64,000 nucleotides of DNA from Leptospirillum ferrooxidans C2-3 (GTDB taxonomy: Bacteria; Nitrospirota; Leptospirillia; Leptospirillales; Leptospirillaceae): the NCBI RefSeq assembly GCF_000284315.1, contig NC_017094.1:1271486-1335485 (forward strand), read 5' to 3'. The translations under genes and the position numbers were made by a program. Shown in pieces: positions 26,658 through 36,424 of the stretch (the first letter of the stretch is position 1; every line of letters starts with the position of its first letter). The notes below the pieces were generated by a model. The model saw nothing but the letters and a program-made list of their open reading frames with translations. It made no database searches and was not told the DNA's origin.

Positions 26658-27046
26658 TTACTTTTTCTGAATGATCTCGAGTAGAAGGGATTCATCCCTG
26701 ATCATCTGGTCCATCATTTTGTTCATGACAAGATTGTACTGCTCCATCCTGCGATCAGAACGGACGAGATCCGCGATCGTTGTCATCTTTCCCATTTTCA
26801 TGCTTTCCTGCATCAGCTTGTTCATTTCTTTTCGCATGATTTTATTGTTGTTCTTGATCATTTTTATTTGTGCCGAAAGGGCATTCTGGCGTTCTATCCC
26901 ACTCGTCTTTTCGGCCTGTCTCAATTTCGCCTCAGATTTATCCATCTTCTGGTTCAGGAAGACATCAGCAGGATTGACTGCCCACGCACCTACTGGGAAA
27001 CCCAGAGAGAAGATTGCCGATGAAATGAGTATCGTTTTTTACACAT
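26658..27046 (-). pseudogene. Exported helical protein of the copper operon, signal peptide out of frame
   Basis: The mature frame (MDKSEAKLRQAEKTSGIERQ ... LLLEIIQKK) is highly helical, Met/Lys-rich, like small periplasmic metal-stress proteins. Upstream codons in that frame give a good signal peptide (TILISSAIFSLGFPVGAWAV) but meet a stop before any start. ATG 27046 (MCKK) is one base out of phase across a run of six A (27040-27035); seven A would join them perfectly. Either a real frameshift, a sequencing error or a phase-variable tract. From ATG 26945 the protein would lack a signal. Confidence 0.55.
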
Positions 27047-27216
27047 GATGAACCTCCGATTATTATCTTTTTTGTTATTTGGATCCCCGACCGGGAAAAT
27101 CCGGTCGATGGACCTAACTCCACTTCCCCATGAGCCATGGGGGGAGTATCTCTGGCTTTTTTGCTCTGAGATCACGCCCGTTCCATCGGAACATGGATCC
27201 AAGAAAAACCGAAAGC

Positions 27217-27609
27217 TTAAGGAAGTTCTTCGATCTTTGTGATGACGGGACCCTCAGTGCCCTGAATCACATCGAAACGGACATGCTCCCCTTTTTTCAA
27301 ATCGGATAGCTCTGACCGGTGCTTTACACCGAAGGCCATGGTCATCCCCTTCCATCCGAATGCCTTGATAGGACCATGGGCAATCGTGACCGTTCCGGCC
27401 TTCGGATCCACTGCCTTCACGACCCCCTTCCCATGCCCTACAGATGCCGGTGCGCTTCCTGTCCCGGAGGACATGCCGGACATCCCGTTCATATCCCCCA
27501 TTCCTCCTCCCATGTCATCTGCCAGGGCAACGGTCGTGGCAAGAAGCATTCCCGTCAGGACCAACGTGCTTCCTGCCATTGTTCCCAAGTGATTTTTTAA
27601 AGATTTCAT
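27217..27609 (-). CDS. cusF: CusF-like periplasmic copper chaperone
   Basis: 130 residues from ATG 27609. Signal peptide, a Met/Gly-rich mature N-terminus, and a CusF domain with His78, Trp86, Met89 and Met91, the same 8-3-2 spacing as the Cu(I) site of E. coli CusF (H36, W44, M47, M49). It hands copper or silver to CusB/CusA. 49 bp after cusA. Confidence 0.88.
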   Translation of the reverse strand: MKSLKNHLGTMAGSTLVLTGMLLATTVALADDMGGGMGDMNGMSGMSSGTGSAPASVGHGKGVVKAVDPKAGTVTIAHGPIKAFGWKGMTMAFGVKHRSELSDLKKGEHVRFDVIQGTEGPVITKIEELP

Positions 27610-27658
27610 CAGGTGTTTCCTTTCCTTTAAGGTTGGGAGAGCCTGTAGAAGAGATCTT

Positions 27659-30600
27659 CTACAGGGGTGGACGGAGTGGATGAGAGTCTCTTTTTTCGGC
27701 TTCCCGACGGAGATCACTCTCTTTCCACATCCGAAACAGTACAGGGAGTACGAGAAGGCTCAGGATCATGGCGGTCACCATACCGCCAACCATCGGCGCG
27801 GCGATCCGTTTCATGACATCCGATCCGGTCTTATGGCTCCACATGATCGGGAGAAGTCCCGCGAGGATGACCGTTCCTGTCATGGCGATCGGGCGCAGAC
27901 GATACAGCGTTCCTTCGAGGATCGCTTTATCGAGATCCTCCGGTGTGGAAAGAGTTCCATTCATCCGGCGAAGATCAACTGAGCGATCGAGATAAAGGAT
28001 CATCACGATTCCGAACTCGGCGGCGACCCCGGCCAAAGCGATCATTCCCGTGACGACGGCCACAGAGAGGCGGTAATGAAGTCCGTACAAAAACCACAGG
28101 CTTCCGAGTACCGCAAAGGGAAGGGGGAGGAGGATCATTCCTGTTTTGGCAGCACTCCTGAAATGGATATACAGAAGTCCGACAATGAGCAAAAAGGCAA
28201 GTGGCAAAACCAGGGCCAGTCGTTTTTTTGCCCGTTTAATCGAGGTGTATTGTCCGGACCAGGAGAGAGTCGTTCCCGGAGGAAGCGAGACGGAGCTGGC
28301 AATAGCCTTCCGGGCCAGCGCGACATAGCCACCCAGATCTCCTCCCTTTGGTTCGATATAGATCCATCCGGTCAGGCGGGCATTTTCGGTTTTGATCATC
28401 GTGGGACCGTCCTCAATCGAAAGGGATGCCAGACGGGAAAGAGGAACCTCCTCTCCGTCTGGAGTGGAAAGAAGGGATGCACCAATGGCGTCGAGCGATC
28501 CCCGATCTTCTCTGGGGAAACGAAGATTCACCGGAAATCGTTCCCGACCCTGGATCACGGTGGTCAGGGATTCTCCTCCGATGGCGGTTTCCACCAGCCG
28601 GTTCACATCTGCGATGTTGAGACCATAACGGGCGGCTCTTCGGCGATGGATGTCCACGACGATGTACCGTCCTCCCGTGAGGCGATCAGCATAGACAGAG
28701 GAGGTTTCCGGGAGTTTTTTGAGAACCTCCCGGATCTGCCGGTCGATACGGTTGATGGTGTCGAGCGATGCAGCTGTCACCTTGAGCCCTAGAGGCGACT
28801 TGATTCCGGTTGAGAGCATGTTGACCCGGTTGATGATCGGCATGGTCCAGATATTGGAAATACCCGGAAGCAGGACGGTTTCATTCAACTTTTCCTTCAG
28901 ACTGGAGAGGGTCATTTCCGGGGGCCATTCGCTCCGGGGCTTGAGCATCACCACCGTATCGAACATGGTGAGATGGGCCGAATCCGTCGCTGTCTCGGCG
29001 CGGCCTGCCTGCCCAAAGACCCGCTCCACTTCGGGAACGGTTTTAATGAGCCGGTCGGTGATCTGGAGCAGATGGGCCGATTCTCCCACCGAGACACCGG
29101 GAGTCAGTGTGGGCATGTACAAAAGGTCGCCCTCATAGAGAGGGGGCATGAACTCCGTTCCAAGATGAGAAAGGGGTATCACCGCTGTGGCAAGGCATAG
29201 TCCTGAAAAGATGAGTGTGCGTTTTCTGTGGCGAAGGACCCACCCGATAACGGGTCGATAAAGAAGAACAAGGATCCGGTTGATGATGTTGGACTCCTCC
29301 GGTTTCATCCTGCCCCGAAGGAGAAATCCCATCAGGACCGGAACAAGTGTGATCGAAAGACCGGCGGAGATGGCGATCGAATAGGTTTTTGTGAACGCCA
29401 ATGGTTTAAAGAGACGGCCTTCCTGTTCCTGCAATGCGAAGATGGGAAGAAAGGAGACCGTAATCACCAGGAGCGAAAAGAAAAGAGAAGGCCCCACCTC
29501 CCGGGCTGCTCTCAGGGCCGTTTCCCAGGAGGTTTCCGACCCGTCGGCCCGCTCCTGGTGTTTGTGCATGTTCTCGATCATCACGATCGCCGCGTCGACC
29601 ATGACCCCGACCGAGACGGCGATTCCGCCGAGGGACATGATATTGGCGGTGAGTCCTTGTTCGGCCATCAGGACAAAGGCTCCAAAAATTCCCACCGGAA
29701 GGGAGAGGATTGCCACAAGCGAAGAGCGGATGCTGGAAAGGAAGAGGATGCAAACCAGAGAAACTGCAACGGATTCTTCCAGGAGTTTTTCCAGGAGGGT
29801 CCTGATGCTTTTCAGAATGAGTCTCGAACGGTCGTAGGTCGTTTCGATCTCCACCCCTGGAGGCAACATCGGGGTGAGACTCTTGAGCTTCGACTTGACC
29901 TCTTCAATGATTTTCAAGGCGTTGGTTCCGGCTCTGGAGATGACAATCCCCCCCGCGACCTCGCCTTTTCCGTCGAGTTCTGCCACTCCTTGCCTGAGCT
30001 GGGGTCCGAGATGAACGGACGCGATATCGCCCAAGCGAACCGGATTGCCGCCGGCACCCGAGACAATGGGGATTTTCCGGATATCAGAAATCGAATGGAG
30101 ATAACCCCTCGTCCGGACCATGTACTGGGCTTCGTTCATATCCACGACCGACCCGCCCACCTCTCCATTCGATTCCCTGATGGCATCCTCGACCCGTGAA
30201 AGGGGAATATGGTCGGCCAGAAGCTTTCGCTGGTCGATGACCACCTGAAACTCCTTGACCATCCCTCCGACCGACGCCACCTGCGCCACCCCATGAATGC
30301 TTTGCAGTTCAAATTTCAGAAACCAGTCCTGAAGGGTCCTTAGCTGTGAGAGATCGAGGGTGTGTGTGGTGTCGACGAGGGCGTATTCATAGACCCATCC
30401 CAACCCGGTGGCATCCGGACCGAGAGAGGCGGTGACCCCGGATGGAAGGCGGCCTTCGACCTGATTGAGATATTCGAGTACCCGGGATCTGGCCCAGTAT
30501 TGATAGGTCCCTTCCTTGAACAGAATGTAGATGAGGGAATTCCCGAAGTCGGAATACCCTCGCACATGGCGGACTCCGGGAATGGTCAGGAAGGCGGTCG

Positions 30601-30808
30601 TCAGTGGATAGGTCACCTGGTTTTCAACGACGGAAGGCGGTTGGCCGGCAAAAGAGGCCTTGACGATGACCTGCGTATCGGAGAGATCCGGGATGGCATC
30701 CAGCGGACTTCGATAGAGGGAAACCGCTCCCCATGCGACAATGGCGAGGGCCAGTCCCAATACCCAGTACCTCCGCTGAATCGACCAGGTGATGATTCTT
30801 GTAATCAT
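27659..30808 (-). CDS. cusA: Copper/silver efflux RND transporter CusA
   Basis: 1049 residues, the normal length of HME-RND pumps. It starts LWSIQRRYWVLG-like at the inner membrane and carries RND landmarks GVRHVRGYSDFGNSLIYILF, SLGGIAVSVGVMVDAAIVMI (TM4 motif) and LVITVSFLPIFALQEQEGRL. The substrate class is inferred from similarity and the neighbouring CusF. Its ATG overlaps the cusB stop (ATGA). Confidence 0.93.
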   Translation of the reverse strand: MITRIITWSIQRRYWVLGLALAIVAWGAVSLYRSPLDAIPDLSDTQVIVKASFAGQPPSVVENQVTYPLTTAFLTIPGVRHVRGYSDFGNSLIYILFKEGTYQYWARSRVLEYLNQVEGRLPSGVTASLGPDATGLGWVYEYALVDTTHTLDLSQLRTLQDWFLKFELQSIHGVAQVASVGGMVKEFQVVIDQRKLLADHIPLSRVEDAIRESNGEVGGSVVDMNEAQYMVRTRGYLHSISDIRKIPIVSGAGGNPVRLGDIASVHLGPQLRQGVAELDGKGEVAGGIVISRAGTNALKIIEEVKSKLKSLTPMLPPGVEIETTYDRSRLILKSIRTLLEKLLEESVAVSLVCILFLSSIRSSLVAILSLPVGIFGAFVLMAEQGLTANIMSLGGIAVSVGVMVDAAIVMIENMHKHQERADGSETSWETALRAAREVGPSLFFSLLVITVSFLPIFALQEQEGRLFKPLAFTKTYSIAISAGLSITLVPVLMGFLLRGRMKPEESNIINRILVLLYRPVIGWVLRHRKRTLIFSGLCLATAVIPLSHLGTEFMPPLYEGDLLYMPTLTPGVSVGESAHLLQITDRLIKTVPEVERVFGQAGRAETATDSAHLTMFDTVVMLKPRSEWPPEMTLSSLKEKLNETVLLPGISNIWTMPIINRVNMLSTGIKSPLGLKVTAASLDTINRIDRQIREVLKKLPETSSVYADRLTGGRYIVVDIHRRRAARYGLNIADVNRLVETAIGGESLTTVIQGRERFPVNLRFPREDRGSLDAIGASLLSTPDGEEVPLSRLASLSIEDGPTMIKTENARLTGWIYIEPKGGDLGGYVALARKAIASSVSLPPGTTLSWSGQYTSIKRAKKRLALVLPLAFLLIVGLLYIHFRSAAKTGMILLPLPFAVLGSLWFLYGLHYRLSVAVVTGMIALAGVAAEFGIVMILYLDRSVDLRRMNGTLSTPEDLDKAILEGTLYRLRPIAMTGTVILAGLLPIMWSHKTGSDVMKRIAAPMVGGMVTAMILSLLVLPVLFRMWKESDLRREAEKRDSHPLRPPL

Positions 30809-32064
30809 GGCCGGCCTCCTTCGGACATCCTGGCAGAAACATTTTCAAACCGGGACTCAGAATCGAGAAGGAACTGTCCGCTGACAACGACCCGTTCTCC
30901 TTCTCCCAGACCTTCGAGGACTTCGACCCAGTGGCGTGACCGAGCTCCGGTTTTGACCCTGGCTGGCCGGAAGAGTCCCTCTCCGGTTTCTGTCATCACG
31001 ACCGTTTTGGATCCGGTCCGGATCAATGCTTCCCGCGGAATGACCAATACATCGGGATGCGGGTCAGGATGCAGCGTGGCTTCAAGGTACATCCCCGCCT
31101 TCAAGAATCCGTCAGGATTGGGGACAGTCACCCGGGCCCGGATCGTCCGGCTGGTTTTTCCCACCTCTGGATTTAAAAATTGAAGTCTTCCCCGGTATGT
31201 TCTTCTGGACGGTGATGAAAATCGAAGGACAACGGCATCTCCATTTTTGACCCAGGCCAGTTCCGGGTTATAAAAGAACACATTGACCCAGAGTTTTTGG
31301 GTGTCAGCCAGGGTCATCAAGGGATTTTTCGGCGAGACCTCCCCACCGACCCGGGCCGGAATCGATGTCACGATGCCCGAGTAGGCAGAGATGACTGGTA
31401 TGACGGATCGGGGTTTTCCCGTTTTCACAAGTCGCCTGATTTCAAATTCGGGGACACCCAGAAGTGTTAGTCGTTCCTGTGCCGCGTTCCAGATTTTCTG
31501 ATTGTCCGCTGATCCGGGATCGGACCGGAGTGCCAGAAGGGCGATCCGGGCTTCATATTCTGAATTGGCAAGTTCGGGGGAGTAAATCTCTGCGATGGTT
31601 TCCCCCTTCCGGACGATCTCCCCTTCGGATCGAATGTTTAACGTTCGTATCCAACCGGAAAATCGTGGCGTAATGACCCGGATGCGGTGCTCATCGAAGG
31701 CCACTGTTGCTGCCGCCCTGATGGTACGGGTGAAGGTCCGTCTCTTGACTGTCGCAAGGCGGATCCCGAGCGTCTGGCGAATTTCCGGACTCACCCGGAC
31801 AGAGGTTCCGGGAGAGCTCGCGGGACTGGAAAAGACAGGAAGGTAATCCATTCCCATGTTGTCCTTCATCGGATGATCTGCATGAATGGACGGATTCATG
31901 GGATTTCTCCAATAAAGAATCGTTTGTTTCGGAGGAGATTTTGGCGTTTCAGCCATGAGCGGAGAAGGGGCTTTTGAAGACCCCCTCCAGTGTTCGGCTC
32001 CGGCACCGATTCCTATCCCCAGAAAAAGGACCATAAAGGACAAAACAAGAGATCTAGTTTTCAC
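30805..32064 (-). CDS. cusB: CusB periplasmic adaptor (membrane fusion protein)
   Basis: 419 residues from GTG 32064, chosen because GGGAGG lies 6 nt upstream and it overlaps the cusC stop in the usual way. A signal/anchor, then YWRNPMNPSIHADHPMKDNMGMDYLPVF (in pieces, the HME adaptor heavy-metal-binding start), a beta-barrel and lipoyl domain RFSGWIRTLNIRSEGEIVRKG and hairpin ELANSEYEARIALLALRSDP. It bridges CusA and CusC. Confidence 0.9.
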   Translation of the reverse strand: MKTRSLVLSFMVLFLGIGIGAGAEHWRGSSKAPSPLMAETPKSPPKQTILYWRNPMNPSIHADHPMKDNMGMDYLPVFSSPASSPGTSVRVSPEIRQTLGIRLATVKRRTFTRTIRAAATVAFDEHRIRVITPRFSGWIRTLNIRSEGEIVRKGETIAEIYSPELANSEYEARIALLALRSDPGSADNQKIWNAAQERLTLLGVPEFEIRRLVKTGKPRSVIPVISAYSGIVTSIPARVGGEVSPKNPLMTLADTQKLWVNVFFYNPELAWVKNGDAVVLRFSSPSRRTYRGRLQFLNPEVGKTSRTIRARVTVPNPDGFLKAGMYLEATLHPDPHPDVLVIPREALIRTGSKTVVMTETGEGLFRPARVKTGARSRHWVEVLEGLGEGERVVVSGQFLLDSESRFENVSARMSEGGRP

Positions 32065-33481
32065 GGGAGCCTCCCTGAAGGCGACCTTTAAGATAGTCAA
32101 GGTTCGCCATTTCCTTGATTTTCTCCACCCGGATATCAAGCGCCTGAAGTTCGATATCCTCGACCTTTTTCATGGATTCAAGAACACGTCCCATATGAAC
32201 TGTTCCTGTGGAGTAGTCGTTCAGAGCGGCCTCCGTATTTCTGTGGGCTTCCGGAAGAAGGCGGTGATCGAAAAAAAGTGCTCGATGAGAGAGATGACGG
32301 TAGCCCGCTTCGTCATCTCTGATCTCCTGGGCAAGCTTTTGGCGCAATTCATCACGCTGGGCCTCAAAGGATTCGAGATTTGCCTCTTCTTCCCGGACCT
32401 TCTGATCTTGTCGCTCGCCTGGTCGGAGCGGAAGGTTCATCGTGAGAACCACCGAAAAAAGGTTTGGTGTGCTGGTAATGAGACTCGGCCCCATGAAGTA
32501 GCTGTAATCTCCTTCGACGGAAAACGCGGGGATTTTGTCCTTTTTGGCGGCTTGGACCCGAAGGGCCTGGGCGGTATTTTCTTCGGCGCTGGATTTAAGC
32601 GCAGGGTGGAGATTGATCTGGGAGAGCATTAAGGACTCGGGAAGGGGAAGCGGACATTTTGGCTCTTCGTCAGAGATCCTGAACGGTTGGGATCGGTGCA
32701 TGAGTCGCATCAGATGATGGAGGCTCTCTTCTCTCTGAATCTCGAGAACTTCCTCTTTGTCTTTGAGATTGTCTTTCTGAAACTGGGCAAGAAGAAGATC
32801 GGACTCAGATCCTGTGCCCTGTCGATATCTCGTCAGGGCTGCATCGAAGGCCTCCTGCCAGAGAAGCCCGATCGACCGGAGCAGGAGCTCCGTCCTGGTG
32901 TTTCGATAGAGATCAAGCCAGTTGAGTCGAACATCCCGGACAAGCCGGAGTTTTCGTTCTTCCAGGTTCCATCTGGAGGCGCTCTCTTTCCTGAGAAAAC
33001 TCTTCTGGAGAAGATCTCGCTTCCCCATGGGTGAAAAGCTTTGCCTGAGTCCTACGGTTGTCATGGCCAGGAGGCTTTGTCCCATGTTGAAACTGATCGG
33101 GAAATACTGCTCCCCCAGAACCAGCTTGGGGTCAGGCAGTTCTCCTGCCTGGATGGAAAGAGTCTTTTCCCTCTCTATCCGGGCCTGATCCTTTGCCAGT
33201 GAGGGATTTTTTTGAAGTGCCTCCCAAACTGCCTGATCGATTGTGAGGACAGGAATGTCCGATTTTTGAAGAAAGGACTCTCCCGGTAGACTAGATTCCC
33301 CCGCCCAGGCAATTGCCCCCTCACGATATGATCCATCGAACAGGATTGCACCGGATAGAAGGATTGGAGGCAACATCCAAAAACCGGTTTTTTTAAATGA
33401 CCTGAGCGCTCCTGCGGGAGGCAGGGATTTTAAGGAGAATTTCTGAAAAATAGAACTAGAGACAATATGAAGAAATGACAT
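32054..33481 (-). CDS. cusC: CusC/TolC-like outer membrane efflux channel
   Basis: 475 residues. TolC-family pattern: two repeated coiled-coil halves, VLTIDQAVWEALQKNPSLAK near the N-terminus and GYRHLSHRALFFDHRLLPEA, LNDYSTGTVHMGRVLESM near the C-terminus. It is the outer membrane channel for CusBA. The N-terminus is longer than usual and the start is uncertain. Confidence 0.85.
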   Translation of the reverse strand: MSFLHIVSSSIFQKFSLKSLPPAGALRSFKKTGFWMLPPILLSGAILFDGSYREGAIAWAGESSLPGESFLQKSDIPVLTIDQAVWEALQKNPSLAKDQARIEREKTLSIQAGELPDPKLVLGEQYFPISFNMGQSLLAMTTVGLRQSFSPMGKRDLLQKSFLRKESASRWNLEERKLRLVRDVRLNWLDLYRNTRTELLLRSIGLLWQEAFDAALTRYRQGTGSESDLLLAQFQKDNLKDKEEVLEIQREESLHHLMRLMHRSQPFRISDEEPKCPLPLPESLMLSQINLHPALKSSAEENTAQALRVQAAKKDKIPAFSVEGDYSYFMGPSLITSTPNLFSVVLTMNLPLRPGERQDQKVREEEANLESFEAQRDELRQKLAQEIRDDEAGYRHLSHRALFFDHRLLPEAHRNTEAALNDYSTGTVHMGRVLESMKKVEDIELQALDIRVEKIKEMANLDYLKGRLQGGSREN

Positions 33482-33541
33482 AAGACCTCCCCGAGTTCAA
33501 AAACGGCGTGAAAATCCGAAGTTTTCAGAACTGGGTAAGTC

Positions 33542-33976
33542 TCAGATCAAAAGGGGACGGCTAACCGGGGGGAAGAAGGAAAGTCTCTCTGGAAATAAAA
33601 GATGCGAGGGTTTTGTCTTCATTCTGATAATCGGTTGTTTTGGAGAAGAGTCTGCGACGATCGGGAGCACCGGAGGCCATATGCGCGAGAAGGAGGGTGT
33701 GTTTTCCTCTCCAGAGACCGATAGAACACATAAGTCACACAGAGAGGCCTGACAAAGGGCGACCCTGTTCTTTCCATGGCAACAGGGAAGCTCTCCCTTC
33801 ATGGGACAGGAGGAGGGCATCGCATTTTTGGATTTGAGACTATGGCCACCCGTCATGGCCATGGATGGCGTCATGGCCTGAGCGATGGGAGCCTCCCCTG
33901 CCCTGCACAAAAAACAGACAAGTGCGAGAAGAAGAGCAAAAAAAAGATTTTTTTGAAGCAGCGCCAGAATCTTCAT
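33542..33976 (-). CDS. Small Cys-rich exported protein at the head of the cus operon
   Basis: 144 residues from ATG 33976 (MKILALLQKNLFFALLLALV signal). The mature part has several cysteines (SCPMKGELPCCHG, LCQASLCDLCVLS) and Met/His residues, like DUF2946-type proteins of copper operons. Function unknown; probably metal binding. First gene, 60 bp before cusC. A TTGACA-like -35 is at 34011-34006 on the minus strand. Confidence 0.55.
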   Translation of the reverse strand: MKILALLQKNLFFALLLALVCFLCRAGEAPIAQAMTPSMAMTGGHSLKSKNAMPSSCPMKGELPCCHGKNRVALCQASLCDLCVLSVSGEENTPSFSRIWPPVLPIVADSSPKQPIIRMKTKPSHLLFPERLSFFPPVSRPLLI

Positions 33977-34066
33977 GGATTGATTGTGAGTCGCGTCAAA
34001 ACTCATGTCAAGTGAAATGGGCAACAGTTGAAGGAGTACTAATTGCCAGAAGGCTAAGAATCCTGT

Positions 34067-34077
34067 ACTCTTTGAGT
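34067..34077. promoter_or_regulatory. Operator-like inverted repeat before tacA
   Basis: ACTC-TTT-GAGT, a perfect inverted repeat overlapping a -10-like TACTCT (34065-34070) with TTGCCA 16 bp upstream. Likely autoregulation site for the DUF1778 antitoxin. Confidence 0.45.
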
Positions 34078-34101
34078 GTGCACAGATGAAAGGAAACGAC
34101 C

Positions 34102-34380
34102 ATGCCCAGAGTAGCCGTTAACGAGAACAAGCGGATGCAGCTTCGCATCCAGCCGGAGCAAAAAGCGACGCTTATGCGGGCGGCCGCGCTTCGGAACACA
34201 ACCCTAACGGATTTCATCTTTCAGATCGCCATGCGCGAGGCTCATGTCGTGATCGAGGAAGCAGAGCGGATTCGACTGTCGGAAAGAGACAGCCTGCTGG
34301 TGCTGGATCTGCTGGAAAATCCGCCTGCGCCGAATGCCAAGTTGCGCGGGGCCATTGCCGCGATGCCAAAACCTAGTTGA
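34102..34380 (+). CDS. tacA: DUF1778 (TacA-type) antitoxin
   Basis: 92 residues, ribbon-helix-helix at the N-terminus (NKRMQLRIQPEQKATLMRAA) followed by the disordered neutralisation segment. The stop overlaps the TTG start of the GNAT toxin (TTGA). The GC-rich codon usage with G/C third positions differs from neighbours and suggests recent arrival. Confidence 0.88.
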   Translation: MPRVAVNENKRMQLRIQPEQKATLMRAAALRNTTLTDFIFQIAMREAHVVIEEAERIRLSERDSLLVLDLLENPPAPNAKLRGAIAAMPKPS

Positions 34381-34913
34381 CGTTTCCGGCCTGGCACGAA
34401 GAGCCGGTTTCCAAGAAGCATGATCGCAAATCGTTCGATTGCGGCGATGCGGAGCTAAACGATTTTCTGCATCGTCATGCACGTCAAAGCCATGACCTTG
34501 GCGGCGCAAAAACCTTCCTGGCTATCGACAACGACGATAACAAAACGATCCTCGGCTTCTACAGCTTGGCGCCGGGCGCGGTCTTGTATGCAGATACGCC
34601 GCAGACTTTTCGTCGCGGCCTTGCACCGCACGATGTTCCGGGGTTCCGTCTTGCGCGCATTGCGACGCATGTTTGCGTGCATGGGCAAGGCCTAGGCGGG
34701 CAGCTTCTCGCGTCGGCCGCACGGCGTTGCCTGCTCGCCGCAGCCGAAGCGGGCGGCGTGCTTCTTATCATCGATACAAAGAATGACCGCGCGGCAAAAT
34801 GGTATGCGTCGTATGGCGCAGTTCCACTGAACAATAGGTCACTTACGCTTGTGATGTCGCTTGCAACCTTTGCCGCTGAACTGAAAGCGGCCGATCAATC
34901 GCGTCCGGGCTGA
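34377..34913 (+). CDS. tacT: GNAT-family toxin (TacT-type acetyltransferase)
   Basis: 178 residues from TTG 34377. HDRKSFDCGDAELNDFLHRHA is the TacT start, GQGLGGQLLASAARRCL the acetyl-CoA-binding motif A, and TKNDRAAKWYASYGAVPL the C-terminal part. TacT acetylates aminoacyl-tRNA and stops translation. Its 3' end overlaps the opposing DUF5615 gene by about 70 bp. Confidence 0.88.
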   Translation: MTFPAWHEEPVSKKHDRKSFDCGDAELNDFLHRHARQSHDLGGAKTFLAIDNDDNKTILGFYSLAPGAVLYADTPQTFRRGLAPHDVPGFRLARIATHVCVHGQGLGGQLLASAARRCLLAAAEAGGVLLIIDTKNDRAAKWYASYGAVPLNNRSLTLVMSLATFAAELKAADQSRPG

Positions 34914-35151
34914 CATCTTGCGCCCGGATTTGTACGACACTGGGCTTCTCGCCGTGCGTCACAGCAAGGATTGCGCCAAAGTCCAGATCGTGGGTAATCA
35001 CAACGTAATCGTTCGCTCCGGCGTAGGCCATGATTTCGAAATCCGTCGCATTCTTCGCCCCAAGCGTCGACCAGTGAACGGCCTGCACACCCGCACCCGA
35101 CAACACTTCAACCCAACGCGGCGAGAGGTTCATATCGACGAGCAACTTCAT
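34843..35151 (-). CDS. DUF5615 PIN-like toxin
   Basis: 102 residues from ATG 35151. MKLLVDMNLSPRWVEVLSGA with its acidic residue and AGANDYVVITHDLDFGAIL are the Mut7-C/PIN-like RNase pattern. It overlaps the antitoxin stop (ATGA) and runs convergently into tacT. Confidence 0.85.
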   Translation of the reverse strand: MKLLVDMNLSPRWVEVLSGAGVQAVHWSTLGAKNATDFEIMAYAGANDYVVITHDLDFGAILAVTHGEKPSVVQIRAQDVSPDAIDRPLSVQRQRLQATSQA

Positions 35152-35378
35152 ACAGTGGCCAGCGTGACCTCGCGTTCTTCGGCTCGCCATGCGGCGTAGC
35201 GAAGCGCCTGCATAATGTCTTCTCGTTCAAGGTAAGGATAATCGGCCAGAACTTCATCAAAGCTGTGACCAGCCCCGATTTGTCCTACAACCATGCCGAC
35301 CGTGACGCGCATTCCACGGATGCACGCTCTGCCGCCCATCACATCGGGCTTTTGGGTGATGCGATTCAGTTGTTCCAT
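35148..35378 (-). CDS. DUF433 antitoxin
   Basis: 76 residues from ATG 35378. RITQKPDVMGGRACIRGMRV and the HTH-like FDEVLADYPYLEREDIMQALRYAAW are the DUF433 signature; DUF433-DUF5615 pairs are a common TA type. The high GC resembles that of the neighbouring tacAT pair, so the two may have moved together. Confidence 0.85.
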   Translation of the reverse strand: MEQLNRITQKPDVMGGRACIRGMRVTVGMVVGQIGAGHSFDEVLADYPYLEREDIMQALRYAAWRAEEREVTLATV

Positions 35379-35439
35379 GCTCTGCTCCTTCTCATAACAC
35401 ATTGCCACAGTTGCACTTTAAAAATATCATTCCATGAAC

Positions 35440-36424
35440 TCTGAATAAACTCTCCCGCCACTAAGCTAACGCTTAAGTGGGAGCTTCAGCTCTCACGAGA
35501 GGATATTCCTCTTTCCCCGAGGATGCGCATAGGATTGTGGGCCCTTGCGTATTATCGCCCTCTCCAGAGGCTTTGACACAGGCCTCCTGCCCTGATGTTT
35601 TGAGTTTCCCGATCCCGCACCGCCGAACCTCTTTCTTCTGGATCTTCCCTTCCAGAAGAAGACGGACCCCCTTTTGGGTGATGACGCGTCTGCCGTTGTG
35701 CTCGGCATTGTCTGTAAGCCCGCAGCGCTGAGAGCTGTCTTGCGGTGAGACCTTGATCACAAGCCCCGGATTGAAGGGACTTGTACGAAAGGGAGGAGAC
35801 CCCGGCAGGACGACAGGCTCGCCCGGGTGAGTCCGGCCTTGGCCCCTGCTCCGTTTCGGACATGGCGTCCCGAATCGTCCTGTCCAGTTCGGAAACGAAG
35901 AGATGGGCCGCCTTGTGGATCACGTCCTTTCGGACCTCTTTTGCGTATCCGAAAGTCCGGACAAGACGCTTCCGGGTCTTTCTCCGACTGTTCGAGCCTT
36001 TGACCTGTCGGGCCAGTTTTTGTTGCCAGCGTTTTCTGCCCAGTTTCTTCTCTCCATCCGGGTCTTCTGGACGGAGGAGAAATCGATCTTTCGCTCGGAG
36101 CTTGCCATGACCGGAATCATCACGTCGCGGTCGAAGTCCAAAGTTTTACTCCGGAGTTCCTCTTCCGTAAACAAGCCAGGCGACGGTGTCCTCATCCTTT
36201 GATTCCGGAAGACCGTCGTCCGAGGAGAAGGAGAGGAACCACTTCCCGGCCTCGACCGAAACATGGAGAGATGGGGGGACGGGAGTGGTATAGGCGAGGA
36301 ATCGGTGGCCGGTCTGCATGGAAATAGAATACCTCAATGCGATGATGGAAAACAAAAACGCCCGTTTGTCCCCTCTTGCCCTGTGGGCCAAGAAGGGGAA
36401 TATATGGTCCGGGCAGAAAGTCAA
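35440..36424 (-). pseudogene. Degraded TnpB (IS200/IS605, IS1341-like) relic
   Basis: On the minus strand fragments in several frames read as TnpB: LHVSVEAGKWFLSFSSDDGL, the RuvC-I region LDFDRDVMIPVMASSERKIDF SSVQKTR, VIHKAAHLFVSELDRTI and VIKVSPQDSSQRCG at the start of the zinc ribbon. Multiple frameshifts and a degenerate zinc-ribbon end make it inactive. A right-end hairpin (CCACTTAAG/CTTAGTGG type) lies near 35455-35485. Confidence 0.65.

Noticed and set aside
29228-30199. 323-codon ORF antisense to cusA
   Set aside because: Complementary to a full-length RND pump and charged/low-complexity throughout.
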